64,000 nucleotides of DNA from assembly GCA_000955785.1 (NCBI GenBank), contig JYOD01000074.1, positions 1-64,000 on the forward strand, written 5' to 3'. The stretch comes from Burkholderiaceae bacterium 16. GTDB lineage: Bacteria; Pseudomonadota; Gammaproteobacteria; Burkholderiales; Burkholderiaceae. Made by a program: the position numbers and the translations under genes. This document shows positions 27,427-36,484 of this stretch, piece by piece (the stretch's first letter is position 1; the number at the start of each line of letters is the position of its first letter). Below the pieces are notes generated by a model, which was given only the letters and a program-made list of their open reading frames with translations, did not search any database and was not told the DNA's origin.

Positions 27427-28111
27427 CACCGTGCTGGCGGCGCTGAGCCTGGTGGCTACCGTTGCCTTCTATTACTTCAACAAGCGCCTCTATGCGCGCC
27501 GCACCCGCCTGTGGCTGATGCCGCTGCTGGCTACGCCCGTGGTGTTGATCGCGCTGGTGCTGGCTGCCCATATTCCCTATCGCGACTACATCGCGGACAC
27601 GCGCTGGCTGATGTGGCTGCTCGGCCCGGCCACCATCGCTTTCGCGTTGCCGATCTACGATCACCGCAAGCTGGTGCGCCAGCACTGGCTGTCGATTTCG
27701 CTCGGCGTGCTGGCTGCGGTGCTGACCTCGGTGTTCAGTTCGGTCTGGCTGGCGCGCGGTCTCGGCTTGCCGGTGATGCTGCAGAAGGGCCTGGCGGTGC
27801 GTTCGGTGACGACGCCGTTCGCCGTGGATGCGGTGCGCGCGCTGGGCGGGCCGCCTGATCTGGCCGCGATCTTTGTCGTGATCACCGGGCTGACGGGCAT
27901 GGCCATCGGCGAGACCGTGCTTGCCTGCCTGCCTTCGGTACGCAGCCGGCTTGCGCAGGGCGCCATCTTCGGCGCCGCCGCGCACGGCGCCGGCACGGCC
28001 AAGGCGCGCCAGCTTGGCGAAGTGCAAGGCGTGGTGGCATCGCTGGTGATGATGATCGCCGGGCTGGTCAGCGTGTTGGCGGCACCGCTGATCCGCAGCG
28101 TGTTCTTTTGA
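27419..28111 (+). CDS. lrgB: LrgB/CidB family membrane protein
   Basis: 230-aa multi-pass protein with the LrgB signature: ALSLVATVAFYYFNKRLYAR near the N-terminus, LLGPATIAFALPIYDHRKLV, and GLAVRSVTTPFAVDAVRALG followed by EVQGVVASLVMMIAGLVSVL near the end. It forms the second half of the CidAB/LrgAB pair and overlaps its partner by 8 bp. A hairpin with a T-run follows about 75 bp downstream. Confidence 0.92.
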   Translation: MHDTVLAALSLVATVAFYYFNKRLYARRTRLWLMPLLATPVVLIALVLAAHIPYRDYIADTRWLMWLLGPATIAFALPIYDHRKLVRQHWLSISLGVLAAVLTSVFSSVWLARGLGLPVMLQKGLAVRSVTTPFAVDAVRALGGPPDLAAIFVVITGLTGMAIGETVLACLPSVRSRLAQGAIFGAAAHGAGTAKARQLGEVQGVVASLVMMIAGLVSVLAAPLIRSVFF

Positions 28112-28186
28112 GGCGGCTTTGCGTAGTACTGCGCGGTCGACGGAAATGCACAGGCGAAACCGCTGAGTAGTACTGCGTAGCCAGTC

Positions 28187-28217
28187 ACCTTGTGACCGCT
28201 TCGGGCACAAGGTTTTT
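28187..28217 (+). terminator. Terminator after lrgB
   Basis: ACCTTGTG and CACAAGGT form a perfect 8-bp stem with an 11-base loop, followed by five T (28213-28217). In front of it, GTAGTACTGCG occurs twice, about 40 bp apart. Confidence 0.7.
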
Positions 28218-28405
28218 AGCGGGGCGGCCAACGTCCTGCGCGAAATTGGCGCAGAATGCCGGACTTGCGCAATCGTGCCGGCGCGCCGCAAAGCGCCTTT
28301 CACATGCACGCGGCGTGCTGTCCTTCTCGCTGCGGCGTGCGCAACGTCCATCTCCGCCGGGCGCGCAAGCTTCGCCGATCTCTCTCGTCCTTCAATAACA
28401 ACATC

Positions 28406-29563
28406 ATGCGATTACCGCTACTCGCGCTGGCTGCCGCGGCCTTTGGCATTGGCACCACCGAATTCGTCATCATGGGGCTGTTGCCCGATGTCGCCGCCGA
28501 TCTCGGCGTCTCCGCGCCCGCTGCCGGCATGCTGGTTTCCGGCTATGCCATCGGCGTGGCCGTGGGCGCGCCCATCCTCGCCATCCTCACCGCCAGGTGG
28601 CCGCGCAAGACCGCGCTGGTCGGGTTGATGGGCTTGTTCATCCTCGGCAACGCGTTGTGCGCGCTGGCGCCCAACTATGCACTGCTGATGGCCGCGCGCG
28701 TGGTCACGGCGTTCTGCCATGCCGCCTTTTTCGGCATTGGCGCGGTGGTGGCCGCCGAACTGGTCCCGCGCGAGAAGCGCGCGCAGGCGGTCGCGCTGAT
28801 GTTCACCGGCCTGACGGTGGCCAATGTGCTGGGCGTGCCGTTTGGCACCGCCTTCGGCCACCTGATGGGCTGGCGCTCCACGTTCTGGGCTGTCACCGTG
28901 ATTGGCGTGGCCGCTGCCACGGCGCTGGTGGCATGGCTGCCAAAGGCCATTCCGATGCAGGCGGGCAGCATCCTGCGCGAATTCCGCTCAATCGGCGCGG
29001 CCCAGGTCCAGCTTGCATTGCTGATCAGCACGCTGGCTTCGGTCAGCATGTTCACGGTGTTTACGTATATCGCCTACATCCTGCGCGACGTGACCGGCTT
29101 CACCGCGCAGCAGGAGAGCATGGTGCTGCTGCTGTTCGGCGCAGGCATCACGGTGGGCGGTCTGGCCGGCGGCAAGCTGGCCGACTGGAAGCTGATGCCG
29201 GCACTCGCCAGCCTGCTGGCTGCGGTGGCGGTGGTGCAACTGGTGTTCTCGTGGACCAGCCATTTCCCGGTGCCGACGCTGTTCACGCTGTTTGTCTGGG
29301 GCATGGTGAGCTTTGCGGTGGTGCCCGCCACGCAGGTGCGCGTGCTCGACAAGGCCAAGGGCGCGCCCAACCTGGCTTCCACGCTGAACCAGGGCGCCTT
29401 CAACCTGGGTAACGCCACCGGCGCGTGGCTGGGCGGGTTGATGATCAGCGCGGGCCTGCCGCTGACCCAGTTGCCCTGGCTGGGTGCGGCGGTGGCCGCG
29501 CTGGCATTGCTGGCGGTTGGTGTGTCGGCCTCGCTGGACCGGGGCCGGCGGGTGGCGGCGTAA
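28406..29563 (+). CDS. MFS transporter, DHA1 (AraJ/YdhP-like) family
   Basis: 385-aa, twelve-helix proton-driven exporter. The start region ALAAAAFGIGTTEFVIMGLL is the hallmark of the AraJ/sugar-efflux DHA1 group, with the motif-A-like loop ILTARWPRKTALVG between helices 2 and 3. Likely cargo is a drug or sugar-like metabolite; it cannot be named. ATG 28406 is chosen because helix 1 begins there; upstream translation is arginine-rich. It stands alone after the lrgAB terminator. Confidence 0.88.
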   Translation: MRLPLLALAAAAFGIGTTEFVIMGLLPDVAADLGVSAPAAGMLVSGYAIGVAVGAPILAILTARWPRKTALVGLMGLFILGNALCALAPNYALLMAARVVTAFCHAAFFGIGAVVAAELVPREKRAQAVALMFTGLTVANVLGVPFGTAFGHLMGWRSTFWAVTVIGVAAATALVAWLPKAIPMQAGSILREFRSIGAAQVQLALLISTLASVSMFTVFTYIAYILRDVTGFTAQQESMVLLLFGAGITVGGLAGGKLADWKLMPALASLLAAVAVVQLVFSWTSHFPVPTLFTLFVWGMVSFAVVPATQVRVLDKAKGAPNLASTLNQGAFNLGNATGAWLGGLMISAGLPLTQLPWLGAAVAALALLAVGVSASLDRGRRVAA

Positions 29564-29815
29564 GGCCGCTGCAAGGCCGTGGGTTGGGGGGGCAGCGGCG
29601 CCCATCGCGCGAAACATCCGGCCGAGCGTGCGCAGGTATTTGCTCGGCGCCGATCCGGCACAGGCGCTGCGGGCGGTGCACGCCGGGCCCTGTAACGATG
29701 CCACCGGGGCACCGCGCCGAGCCATGTCTCGTTGTACGATACGCGGAACCCGCTGGCGGCCCGGATGTTGTCCGGCCCGCGGCGGCCCGGAACAGAGCGG
29801 CTCGGCGACCCCGGC

Positions 29816-30730
29816 ATGGACTACGCACACATCCTCCAACGCATCCACCGCGACATCGCGCCCCTGCTGGGCCAAGGGCGGGTGGCGGACTACATCCCCG
29901 AACTGAGCAAGGTGCCCGCCACGCGTTTCGGCATGGCGCTGGTGTTTGCCGATGGCCGCAGCCATTGCGTGGGCGACGCCGCGGTGCCGTTTTCGATCCA
30001 GAGCATTTCCAAGCTGTTCGCCTGCACGCTGGCTTTCCAGTTGCTGGGGGAGGACCTGTGGCAGCGGGTAGGGCGAGAGCCTTCGGGCAATGCCTTTAAC
30101 TCGCTGGTGCAGCTGGAGTACGAGCAAGGCAAGCCGCGCAACCCCTTCATCAACGCCGGCGCGCTGGTGGTGACGGACGTACTGTGCAGCCGCTTCGTCC
30201 AGGCGGAGACCGCGCTGGTGCAGTTCATCCGCCGGCTCTGCAACAACCCGGCCATCGACTACGACCCGAAGGTGGCGCAGTCGGAGCGCGAACACGCGGA
30301 CCGCAATCGCGCCATGGCTTACTTCATGAAGGATTTTGGCCGGCTGGATATGCCGGTGGACAAAGTCATCGACGCCTATTGCCGCCAGTGCGCCATTGCC
30401 ATGACCTGCGAAGATCTGGCGCGCGCGGCGCTGTTCCTTGCGCACGGCGGTGTGGTGCCATGGAGCGGCGAGCGCGTGCTCGGCGCCAGCCCTGCCAAGC
30501 GGCTTTCGGCCCTGATGCTCACCTGCGGCACCTACGATGCCGCGGGCGATTTTGTCTACCGGGTGGGTTTGCCGGCCAAGAGCGGCGTGGGCGGCGGCAT
30601 TGTGGCGGTGCTGCCGGGGCGCTGGGCGGTGTGCGTGTGGTCGCCGGGGCTGGACCACAGCGGCAACTCGCTGGCGGGTGTGCAGGCGCTGGAGTGGCTG
30701 ACTACGCTAAGCGGGCATTCGATTTTCTGA
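29816..30730 (+). CDS. glsA: Glutaminase
   Basis: 304-aa serine-dependent glutaminase (glutamine to glutamate plus ammonia), beta-lactamase-like fold. The catalytic S-x-x-K is S63-I-S-K66 in VPFSIQSISKLF. Other family blocks are PRNPFINAGALVVTD, NRAMAYFMKDFGRLD, VIDAYCRQCAIAMTCEDLA and AKSGVGGGIVAVLPGRWAVC. Length is close to the 305-310 aa of the family. A longer frame to 29732 is not used since the family starts at MDYAHILQRI. Confidence 0.95.
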   Translation: MDYAHILQRIHRDIAPLLGQGRVADYIPELSKVPATRFGMALVFADGRSHCVGDAAVPFSIQSISKLFACTLAFQLLGEDLWQRVGREPSGNAFNSLVQLEYEQGKPRNPFINAGALVVTDVLCSRFVQAETALVQFIRRLCNNPAIDYDPKVAQSEREHADRNRAMAYFMKDFGRLDMPVDKVIDAYCRQCAIAMTCEDLARAALFLAHGGVVPWSGERVLGASPAKRLSALMLTCGTYDAAGDFVYRVGLPAKSGVGGGIVAVLPGRWAVCVWSPGLDHSGNSLAGVQALEWLTTLSGHSIF

Positions 30731-30743
30731 GCCCGGCCGGGCC

Positions 30744-31382
30744 TCAGTTCTGTACGCGGCGGAACAGCGCCAGTCCGCCCGCCAGCGCCATCAGCGTGCC
30801 GCCGGATACGCGATTCAGCCAGCGCATGCCGTCGCCGTGGAAGGCGTGCACGATCCTGGCGCCAAGGGTCGCGTACACCAGCATGGCGAGCAGGTTCAGC
30901 AAGCATTGCGCGACCGTCAAAACGGCGTACTGTGGGAGCAAGGATGCGCTGGTGTCGATGAACTGCGGCAGGAACGCCGAAATAAACAGCAACGCCTTCG
31001 GGTTGGTGGCGGCTACCAAGAAGCTGCGTGAAAACAACACATGTGCCCGGCCACTATCCACGGCCGCCGCGAATTCCGCCGGTGCCGTGGCCGGTACATT
31101 GCCGGAGCGCAGCAGTTTCCATCCCACATAGGCCAGGTAGGCGGCGCCGAACCATTTGATCAACTCGAAGGCCATCTCGGACGCTGCGATTACTGCGCCG
31201 AGCCCGGCTGCAACGGTGGCGATCAGGATGATATCTGCTGCGATCGCACCCGCCATGCCCCACGATGCCTTGCGCACGCCATACCGCGATCCGTTATTCA
31301 GGGCGAGCAGGACGGTGGGACCGGGCGTGGCAATGGTCACGGCGGAAGCAAAGAGAAACAGGAGCAGGGTGGCGAGTGTCAT
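30744..31382 (-). CDS. LysE/RhtB-family amino-acid exporter
   Basis: 212-aa inner-membrane exporter with six hydrophobic helices. The family motif appears as ATPGPTVLLALNNGSRYGVR near residue 18, followed by WFGAAYLAYVGWKLLRSG and NPKALLFISAFLPQF. RhtB-type members export threonine, homoserine or other neutral amino acids. It converges with the glutaminase gene, 13 bp apart. ATG 31382 is the family start. Confidence 0.88.
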   Translation of the reverse strand: MTLATLLLFLFASAVTIATPGPTVLLALNNGSRYGVRKASWGMAGAIAADIILIATVAAGLGAVIAASEMAFELIKWFGAAYLAYVGWKLLRSGNVPATAPAEFAAAVDSGRAHVLFSRSFLVAATNPKALLFISAFLPQFIDTSASLLPQYAVLTVAQCLLNLLAMLVYATLGARIVHAFHGDGMRWLNRVSGGTLMALAGGLALFRRVQN

Positions 31383-31573
31383 GATCTGATCTGGCGTGCG
31401 GCAGGGCGGTGACATTGCCTGGCATCATAGAGCAGACATACCAACTTTTGATACGATGGCGGATAGATTCCAACGATAGCCCGCAGGCGCCATCGCGCTT
31501 GTGACGGGCACGATTCAACGAATGGCGTGCCCTTGGCGACGTTGCGATTCTCCAATAAGAATCGGAGACAGCG

Positions 31574-31816
31574 ATGATCAAAGAGATTGCATGGAAGAAG
31601 CGGGTTTTTGAGACACACGAGGTACAGGTGCAGGTACGGCCCAGAACGCCCAACGTCTGGGAATACACGGTCCGAGTCTGCCGCCCCGGCACGAATATCC
31701 GGGCTGCGGGGACCTTGCTGGAGTCATCGAAGGTGACGGACCTGTTCCCGACGGCGGAGGCGGCCGAGGTGGCTGGCTTTGCCCATGGTGCGGAGTTGGC
31801 CAAGCGGCTGCTGTAG
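31574..31816 (+). CDS. Small hypothetical protein
   Basis: 80-aa protein, not recognised. It is mixed beta then alpha: VFETHEVQVQVRPRTPNVWE and YTVRVCRPG look like a beta-meander, and TAEAAEVAGFAHGAELAKRL is a C-terminal helix. This fold pattern is common in small uncharacterised Burkholderiaceae proteins. A CGGAGA ribosome site sits seven bases before the ATG. No neighbour suggests a role. Confidence 0.6.
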   Translation: MIKEIAWKKRVFETHEVQVQVRPRTPNVWEYTVRVCRPGTNIRAAGTLLESSKVTDLFPTAEAAEVAGFAHGAELAKRLL

Positions 31817-31924
31817 GTTGCGGTTGAACGGCTTTACGGCATCGGCATCGTTCTGATGCATGTGGCGGTTGATCAAGGCCGGGGTGTGACTTTTTGTTGC
31901 GGCCAGTTTGGGCTGCGCCACCCC

Positions 31925-32160
31925 ACGCTATACTTCGCACGTCGCTGCAACCACGGCGGCCGGGTTTGACAGCCCGAAAAGAAGGCGGACAGCCGCCACC
32001 AGGCGGCATTTTTATGTCCGTCGCGCCTTTGCACGCCCCTATGGGTGGGCCTGGGCGGGGGAGCCTTCGGGCTCGCCGGTTCCTTCTTTCCGGTCTGTCA
32101 ACCTCGCCTTGCGCCCGCCCACCCCGATTGACAGCGGGGAACGGGGTTGAAATCGCTTAA
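31925..32160 (+). ncRNA. C4/P4-immunity-like structured RNA with Icd/Ash-like overlapping frame
   Basis: GGGTGGGC-CT-GGGCG (32043-32057) pairs with CGCCC-GCCCACCC (32112-32124), enclosing a GAGCC-TTCG-GGCTC hairpin (32061-32074). CTGTCAA (32095-32101) is complementary both to an upstream TTGACAG (31966-31972) and to a downstream TTGACAG (32128-32134). This arrangement resembles seqA/seqB/seqC of the P4 CI RNA and the C4 antisense RNAs. The frame 31908-32150 reads AAGFDSPKRRRT, then WAWAGEPSGSPV and NLALRPP, the pattern of phage Icd/Ash-like annotations that overlap such RNAs. The RNA boundaries are approximate and the class assignment is inference. Confidence 0.5.
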
Positions 32161-32272
32161 GAAGGAGGCACTCTCATGCCCCAGTCTTCGTTCGCCCATT
32201 CCGGGCAACTCGCCTTTCCCAACGCTCCCGTCATCTGCCAGCGCCCGAGCGCGTCCCAACGGAGGGCGCACG

Positions 32273-32563
32273 ATGTATGACTACCCGCGCTACAACATCA
32301 CCGCCCAACGCGCAGGCCGCGACACGTTCCTGACCGCGCATGCCGCATCCGAAAGCCCGCTAAGCCTCGCAGCCGAGAAAACCGCGCAACGCAACGCACT
32401 ATTGTCGGTGGCCATCGAGAACGCCGCCGGCGGCACCTTTTGCAACCTGACTGAGGAAACGCAGGGCCATTTGCTGTCGCTGGCGACCGTGCTCGCGCAC
32501 GAGACGCTGGTGCTGAGCGAACTGGCCGCGTTGGATGAGCAGGGGGAGGGTGGCGAGGGGTGA
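32273..32563 (+). CDS. Small orphan protein downstream of C4-like RNA
   Basis: 96-aa soluble protein, not recognised. The N-terminal part (MYDYPRYNITAQRAGRDTFL) is followed by helical Ala/Leu/Glu-rich sequence ending in an acidic EQGEGGEG tail. GGAGG lies seven bases before ATG 32273. Its position just after the C4-like structure is where the regulated gene sits in phage C4 systems, so its translation or transcription may be controlled by that RNA. Possibly a prophage or satellite relic. Confidence 0.6.
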   Translation: MYDYPRYNITAQRAGRDTFLTAHAASESPLSLAAEKTAQRNALLSVAIENAAGGTFCNLTEETQGHLLSLATVLAHETLVLSELAALDEQGEGGEG

Positions 32564-32611
32564 TCACTCAAACAAGGCCGGCAGGCTCGTAAGGGCTTGC
32601 CGGCGGGGACA

Positions 32612-33376
32612 TCAAGTCCGCGTAATCGACGCACCCCCATCGACCAGCGAAGCCGTACCGGTCACGAAGGCCGAGTCATCCGACGCCAGGTACAGTACCG
32701 ACCGTGCCAGTTCCTCGGGCTTTGCCACGCGCTTGAGCGCGTGGAGGTTGGTGATGAAGCTCTGCGATTCCGCGGTGTCGTTCATCGTGCGGTACATCTC
32801 CGTATCCACCGCGCCCGGCAGGATCGCATTGACGCGCACCCCTTGCGGGCCGAATTCGGCCGCCAGCGCCTGCGTCAGCCCGATCAGGCCGGACTTGCTG
32901 GCCGCGTAGGCTGCCACCCCCGGAAAGGCGAAGGTGTAGCCGACGAAGGTGGACGTGAAGATTACCGAGCCGCCACCATTTCTGAGCATCTGCGCGATCT
33001 GGTGCTTGGCGCCCAGGAAGGCGCCAGTCAGGTTGATGGCGATGGCGTCGCTCCAGCCCGTCTCCGACACCTCGGTGCTGGGGCCGCCTTCTCCCAAGGT
33101 TCCCGCATTGTTGAAGGCGATATCCAGCCGCCCGTAGCGCTCGACGGCCAGCGCTACCAGCGCCCTGGCATAGTCCTCCGAGCGTACGTCGCCGGCCAGC
33201 GCCGCCGCTTCGCCTCCGGCTGCGTGGATTTCCGAGACCAGTTGGTCCAGTTCGCTCGCGCGGCGCGCGCCAACCACAACCCTGGCGCCCTCGGCGGCGA
33301 ACAACAGCGCCGTGGCGCGGCCGATGCCGGAACTGGCTCCGGTGACAATGGCGGTTTTTCCGGACAAGCGTCCCAT
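32612..33376 (-). CDS. Short-chain dehydrogenase/reductase
   Basis: 254-aa classical SDR using NAD(P)H. The cofactor motif is TGASSGIG (residues 12-19), NNAG lies near 89, and the catalytic S...YxxxK is in the region ending AYAASKSGLIG. The substrate-loop segment is LPGAVDTEM. A strong AGGAGGT precedes ATG 33376. It is divergent from the LysR gene 33574-34491, a usual regulator/target pairing. The substrate is not predictable. Confidence 0.9.
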   Translation of the reverse strand: MGRLSGKTAIVTGASSGIGRATALLFAAEGARVVVGARRASELDQLVSEIHAAGGEAAALAGDVRSEDYARALVALAVERYGRLDIAFNNAGTLGEGGPSTEVSETGWSDAIAINLTGAFLGAKHQIAQMLRNGGGSVIFTSTFVGYTFAFPGVAAYAASKSGLIGLTQALAAEFGPQGVRVNAILPGAVDTEMYRTMNDTAESQSFITNLHALKRVAKPEELARSVLYLASDDSAFVTGTASLVDGGASITRT

Positions 33377-33573
33377 TTCGACCTCCTGGTTCGCGCCTGG
33401 CGACAACGTCGCATGGGGGCGCATTGATACATAGGGGTTTGCGTTTCGAATAATCAGCATAGTGAGTCGCGGCAACGCCGGATCACCTTTCGCTTTCGAT
33501 ACCCAGTATGGTTCGCCGTGGCTGTTCGCGGTAGAGTGCGAATCACGGAACTGCTTTTCGGGAAAACCGGACA

Positions 33574-34491
33574 ATGTTGAAACTTGAGGGCGTCGCCAGC
33601 TTCGTGGCCATCGCGGAGTCCGGGTCGATCAGCGAAGCGGCGCGCCGCCTGCAACTGTCGAAATCCGTTGTCAGCGAGCGGTTAGCCGATATCGAGCGGC
33701 AGCTGGGCACCACCCTGGTGCACCGGACTACCCGCAAGCTCAGCCTGACCGAAGACGGCCTGGCATTTCTGGCGCGCGCGGCACGCATCATGCGCGAGGT
33801 CGAGGAGGCCACCTCCGACATGGCCGAGCGGCGCGGCAGCCTGACCGGCCCCTTGCGGATCTCCGCGCCGGTGACGTTTGGCCGCATGCATCTCGGCCCC
33901 GCGCTCTATCCCTTCCTTGCCAGGCACCCGAAGCTGGAACTGACGCTGGACCTGGATGACCGCCGCGTGGACGCGGCCGCCGAGGGCTACGATGCCGTGG
34001 TCAGGCACGGCGCGCTGGAGGATTCGCGGCTGGTGGCGTGGCAGCTTGCCCCAAGCCGGCGTGTCCTGGTTGCGTCGCCGGCCTATCTGGCACGTCAGGG
34101 CACGCCTCGCGCCATCGAGGACCTGCAGCAGCACCGTGGCATCTTCTACGTCAACCGGGGCGTGGCCGACTGGCGCCTCGCGGGCCCGGATGGCGCGCTG
34201 TCGGTTCGCACGCACGTTGCGTTGCGCGTCAATAATGGCGACATGATGCACGACGCCGCCCTGGCGGGCCTGGGCATCGCGTTGCTCCCAACGTTCATCG
34301 TCGGCGCATCGATTCGTTCCGGTGCGCTGCAGGTGATCGACGCGGGCGTTCAGGCGGTGGCGGAATCCATCTACGTGGCGCACCCCGAGGGCCAGCGTGC
34401 TTCGGCCAAGCTGCGCGCCTTTGCGCAATGCATACGGGAGGCTATCGGCGACCCGCCGTACTGGGATGCAGGGGGCCGTCCAGCGGAATGA
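33574..34491 (+). CDS. LysR-family regulator (divergent to SDR)
   Basis: 305-aa LysR protein. The HTH is LEGVASFVAIAESGSISEAA followed by LQLSKSVVSERLADIERQLG; residues 90-295 form the effector domain (GPLRISAPVTFGRMHLGPAL onward). The SDR gene, 197 bp away on the opposite strand, is the likely target. A weak purine-rich ribosome site precedes the ATG. Confidence 0.88.
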   Translation: MLKLEGVASFVAIAESGSISEAARRLQLSKSVVSERLADIERQLGTTLVHRTTRKLSLTEDGLAFLARAARIMREVEEATSDMAERRGSLTGPLRISAPVTFGRMHLGPALYPFLARHPKLELTLDLDDRRVDAAAEGYDAVVRHGALEDSRLVAWQLAPSRRVLVASPAYLARQGTPRAIEDLQQHRGIFYVNRGVADWRLAGPDGALSVRTHVALRVNNGDMMHDAALAGLGIALLPTFIVGASIRSGALQVIDAGVQAVAESIYVAHPEGQRASAKLRAFAQCIREAIGDPPYWDAGGRPAE

Positions 34492-34623
34492 CCGCATGCG
34501 GCGCGATAGCATTCGTGCCTGGCGGTGGCGTGACTTTGCACCGCGTCTTTCCGCGCTGCGGCCCGCAAAAAGGTTCATCACCGATTTCCGGGGAAGGCTG
34601 CACGGATCTTCAGGAAGAAGTAA

Positions 34624-34788
34624 GTGTCGTCATTGTCATTGGCCCTGAGTACATGGAGGGAGGATTACCGTAGTTTGGTCGACGCCCTAAGTCGAGAACT
34701 CGATGCATTCGCAAGAACGACCCTGACGGAAAATCCCACGGATGACGACGAGTCCGGTCGACCTAAACTGAAACAAGCAAAAAACTAA
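34624..34788 (+). CDS. Possible 54-aa protein (GTG start)
   Basis: A short frame begins at GTG 34624, eight bases after AGGAAG, and ends at TAA 34786. The translation is protein-like: LSTWREDYRSLVDALSRELD forms a good amphipathic helix, followed by FARTTLTENPTDDDESGRPK and a basic end LKQAKN. Base composition is lower in GC than in the neighbouring LysR gene. No family is recognised. It might be the 3' remnant of a longer gene. Confidence 0.4.
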   Translation: MSSLSLALSTWREDYRSLVDALSRELDAFARTTLTENPTDDDESGRPKLKQAKN

Positions 34789-35413
34789 TGTTTAACACAA
34801 CCTTTGTTGGCGAAACTTTCCCCAATATATGTGCAATCGATTAGCCCGGCTCGCTTGCGAAACCGAGCTACCTGGCACCCGTGGGAGGCGTACATTTTCG
34901 TCCTTATTGTGGACCGCCGTTTGGTCACTCCGACCCTGAACGTTCAACATGATTCCGCCACGCTCCTGAGCGGATCTTTCGGCCAATTTGTCGTTCGACT
35001 CGCCGCTACCAGATCGTAGCGATCGCCGGGCGATGACAGGGCCTGGAAGTTACACGATTCGCAGTGAAGGGTTATCGACTTGCCGCCAGAGGAAAATTAT
35101 TGGGAGTAAACCAGGACGGTATCGCAGGCCGGACAAAAAGGCCCAGGTACCGGTTGGATGAGCGCCAGCGCCAGATGCGCCGACGTTGCATGAGTGTACC
35201 GGACTGATATGTTGTTAATACATGTCAAGGCGCGTCTAAATGAATTTGGCTAGAGACAATAATCCCACCGCGGGAGACTGGCGTACGAGTCACGCTTTAG
35301 CTTATTATTGGCGCTGCCTGAAAAGAAGCGAGGCCGCTCGCCAATTGGGCCGGCAGAAACCGAATAGGCGGGGCGGGTAAACAATCGCAGCGACGCGTAG
35401 AAATACAGCAAAT
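34789..35413. other. AT-richer non-coding stretch
   Basis: About 625 bp at the left side of the accessory region with clearly lower GC than the core genes. Short frames on both strands (for example 34804-35019 plus and 34792-34986 minus) lack ribosome sites or family features. It contains the promoter region of the protease operon; no specific element is claimed. Confidence 0.5.
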
Positions 35414-36481
35414 ATGGGAATCCCTTTCAAGATCAGGAAGCTACACCGGCATATCGCGTTGCTAATGGGCGGGTTCCTGTCCGCCGCGTCGTGCCTGGCG
35501 ATGGACGCCGGCGAGCTCTATGAAAAACGCTCACCCAGCATCTGGCTGGTCAGCGTCTACAACGCGCAAGGCCAGCGCATCAAGTTGGGCAGCTCGGTCG
35601 TGATCGGGCAGGAAGAGCTGGTCACCAATTGCCACGTGCTGGCGCAGGGAAAGGCCATCTCCATCAAGCATGAGAACACGTTGCACGAGGCACGTCTTGT
35701 GCATGCCGATGTGGAGCGGGATCTGTGCATCATCCGAGCCAAGGGCCTTGTTGCCCCGGCGGTCAATATTGCGCCGGCTTCGACGCTGAAGGTCGGTCAG
35801 CGGGTATTTGCCATCGGCGCGCCGAGTGGGATGGAGTTGACACTGAGCGACGGCTTGGTGGCGGCGCTGAATCGGGACAGGGATGACAAGCTGTCGCGCA
35901 TCCAGATCAGTGCCCCGATTTCCGGCGGATCTAGCGGTGGAGGGCTGTTCGATACCGAAGGCCGCTTGCTCGGCATACCTTACCTCACGATTCGCGAGGC
36001 GCAGAATCTTAACTTCGCCATTCCGGCGGAGTGGATCGCCGAGGTGCCAGCGCGGGCAAAAGTGGCCCTGGGGAAGTTCCGCGCCGAGAGCGTTGCCCCT
36101 CCTGCGCCGATCGTGGCGGCCAGCAGCCCCAGGGGCCCAGCAAGACCCGCGGCCGAGCCGGGCCAACGGTTGTCCGGGGATGATCTGAGCAGCCATTTTG
36201 CGAATCTGACGCGCATCGTCGCCATCTCGCCAAATGGCACACCGCTTGAGCTTGAATTCAAGCAGAACGGGGCTTTCGGCGTAACCAACATGCAGACGCG
36301 AGGCTATTCCGATGGCCGCTGGCGCATTATGCCGGAGAGCAATGAAGTCTGTTTCGACATGGGCAACCCCAAATTCATTGGGATGCAACATTGCTACCAG
36401 CTCGTCAGGTACGGGCAGACCTATACCATGCGCTCGGTTTCCAGCAGCTATTTCTTTACCTATTCGATGCAGGGATCCTGA
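35414..36481 (+). CDS. Secreted trypsin-like serine protease with C-terminal extension
   Basis: 355-aa protein with a signal peptide (cleavage near residue 29, after SCLA). The chymotrypsin-fold domain has a complete triad: H74 in VTNCHVLA, D103 in VERDLCIIRA and S174 in SGGSSGGGLFD, as in HtrA/DegP-like proteases. No PDZ domain follows. Instead, a Pro/Ala linker (about 235-258) leads to an uncharacterised region of about 100 aa (GDDLSSHFANLTRIVAISPN to the end) with beta-rich character and two Cys. The lipoprotein gene starts 3 bp after the stop codon, so the two form an operon. Confidence 0.82.
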   Translation: MGIPFKIRKLHRHIALLMGGFLSAASCLAMDAGELYEKRSPSIWLVSVYNAQGQRIKLGSSVVIGQEELVTNCHVLAQGKAISIKHENTLHEARLVHADVERDLCIIRAKGLVAPAVNIAPASTLKVGQRVFAIGAPSGMELTLSDGLVAALNRDRDDKLSRIQISAPISGGSSGGGLFDTEGRLLGIPYLTIREAQNLNFAIPAEWIAEVPARAKVALGKFRAESVAPPAPIVAASSPRGPARPAAEPGQRLSGDDLSSHFANLTRIVAISPNGTPLELEFKQNGAFGVTNMQTRGYSDGRWRIMPESNEVCFDMGNPKFIGMQHCYQLVRYGQTYTMRSVSSSYFFTYSMQGS

Positions 36482-36484
36482 TCA

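Noticed and set aside
25821..27446. Long plus-strand frame spanning the CidR-like gene and lrgA
   Set aside because: It is antisense to a clear LysR gene and out of frame with lrgA; the translation is compositionally biased.
31574..31816. Considered as an antitoxin or part of a toxin-antitoxin pair
   Set aside because: No partner gene overlaps or follows closely, and the sequence does not resemble known antitoxin folds.
34792..35019. Overlapping short frames on both strands in the AT-rich gap
   Set aside because: Neither has a ribosome site or a recognisable domain; the two frames oppose each other over the same bases.
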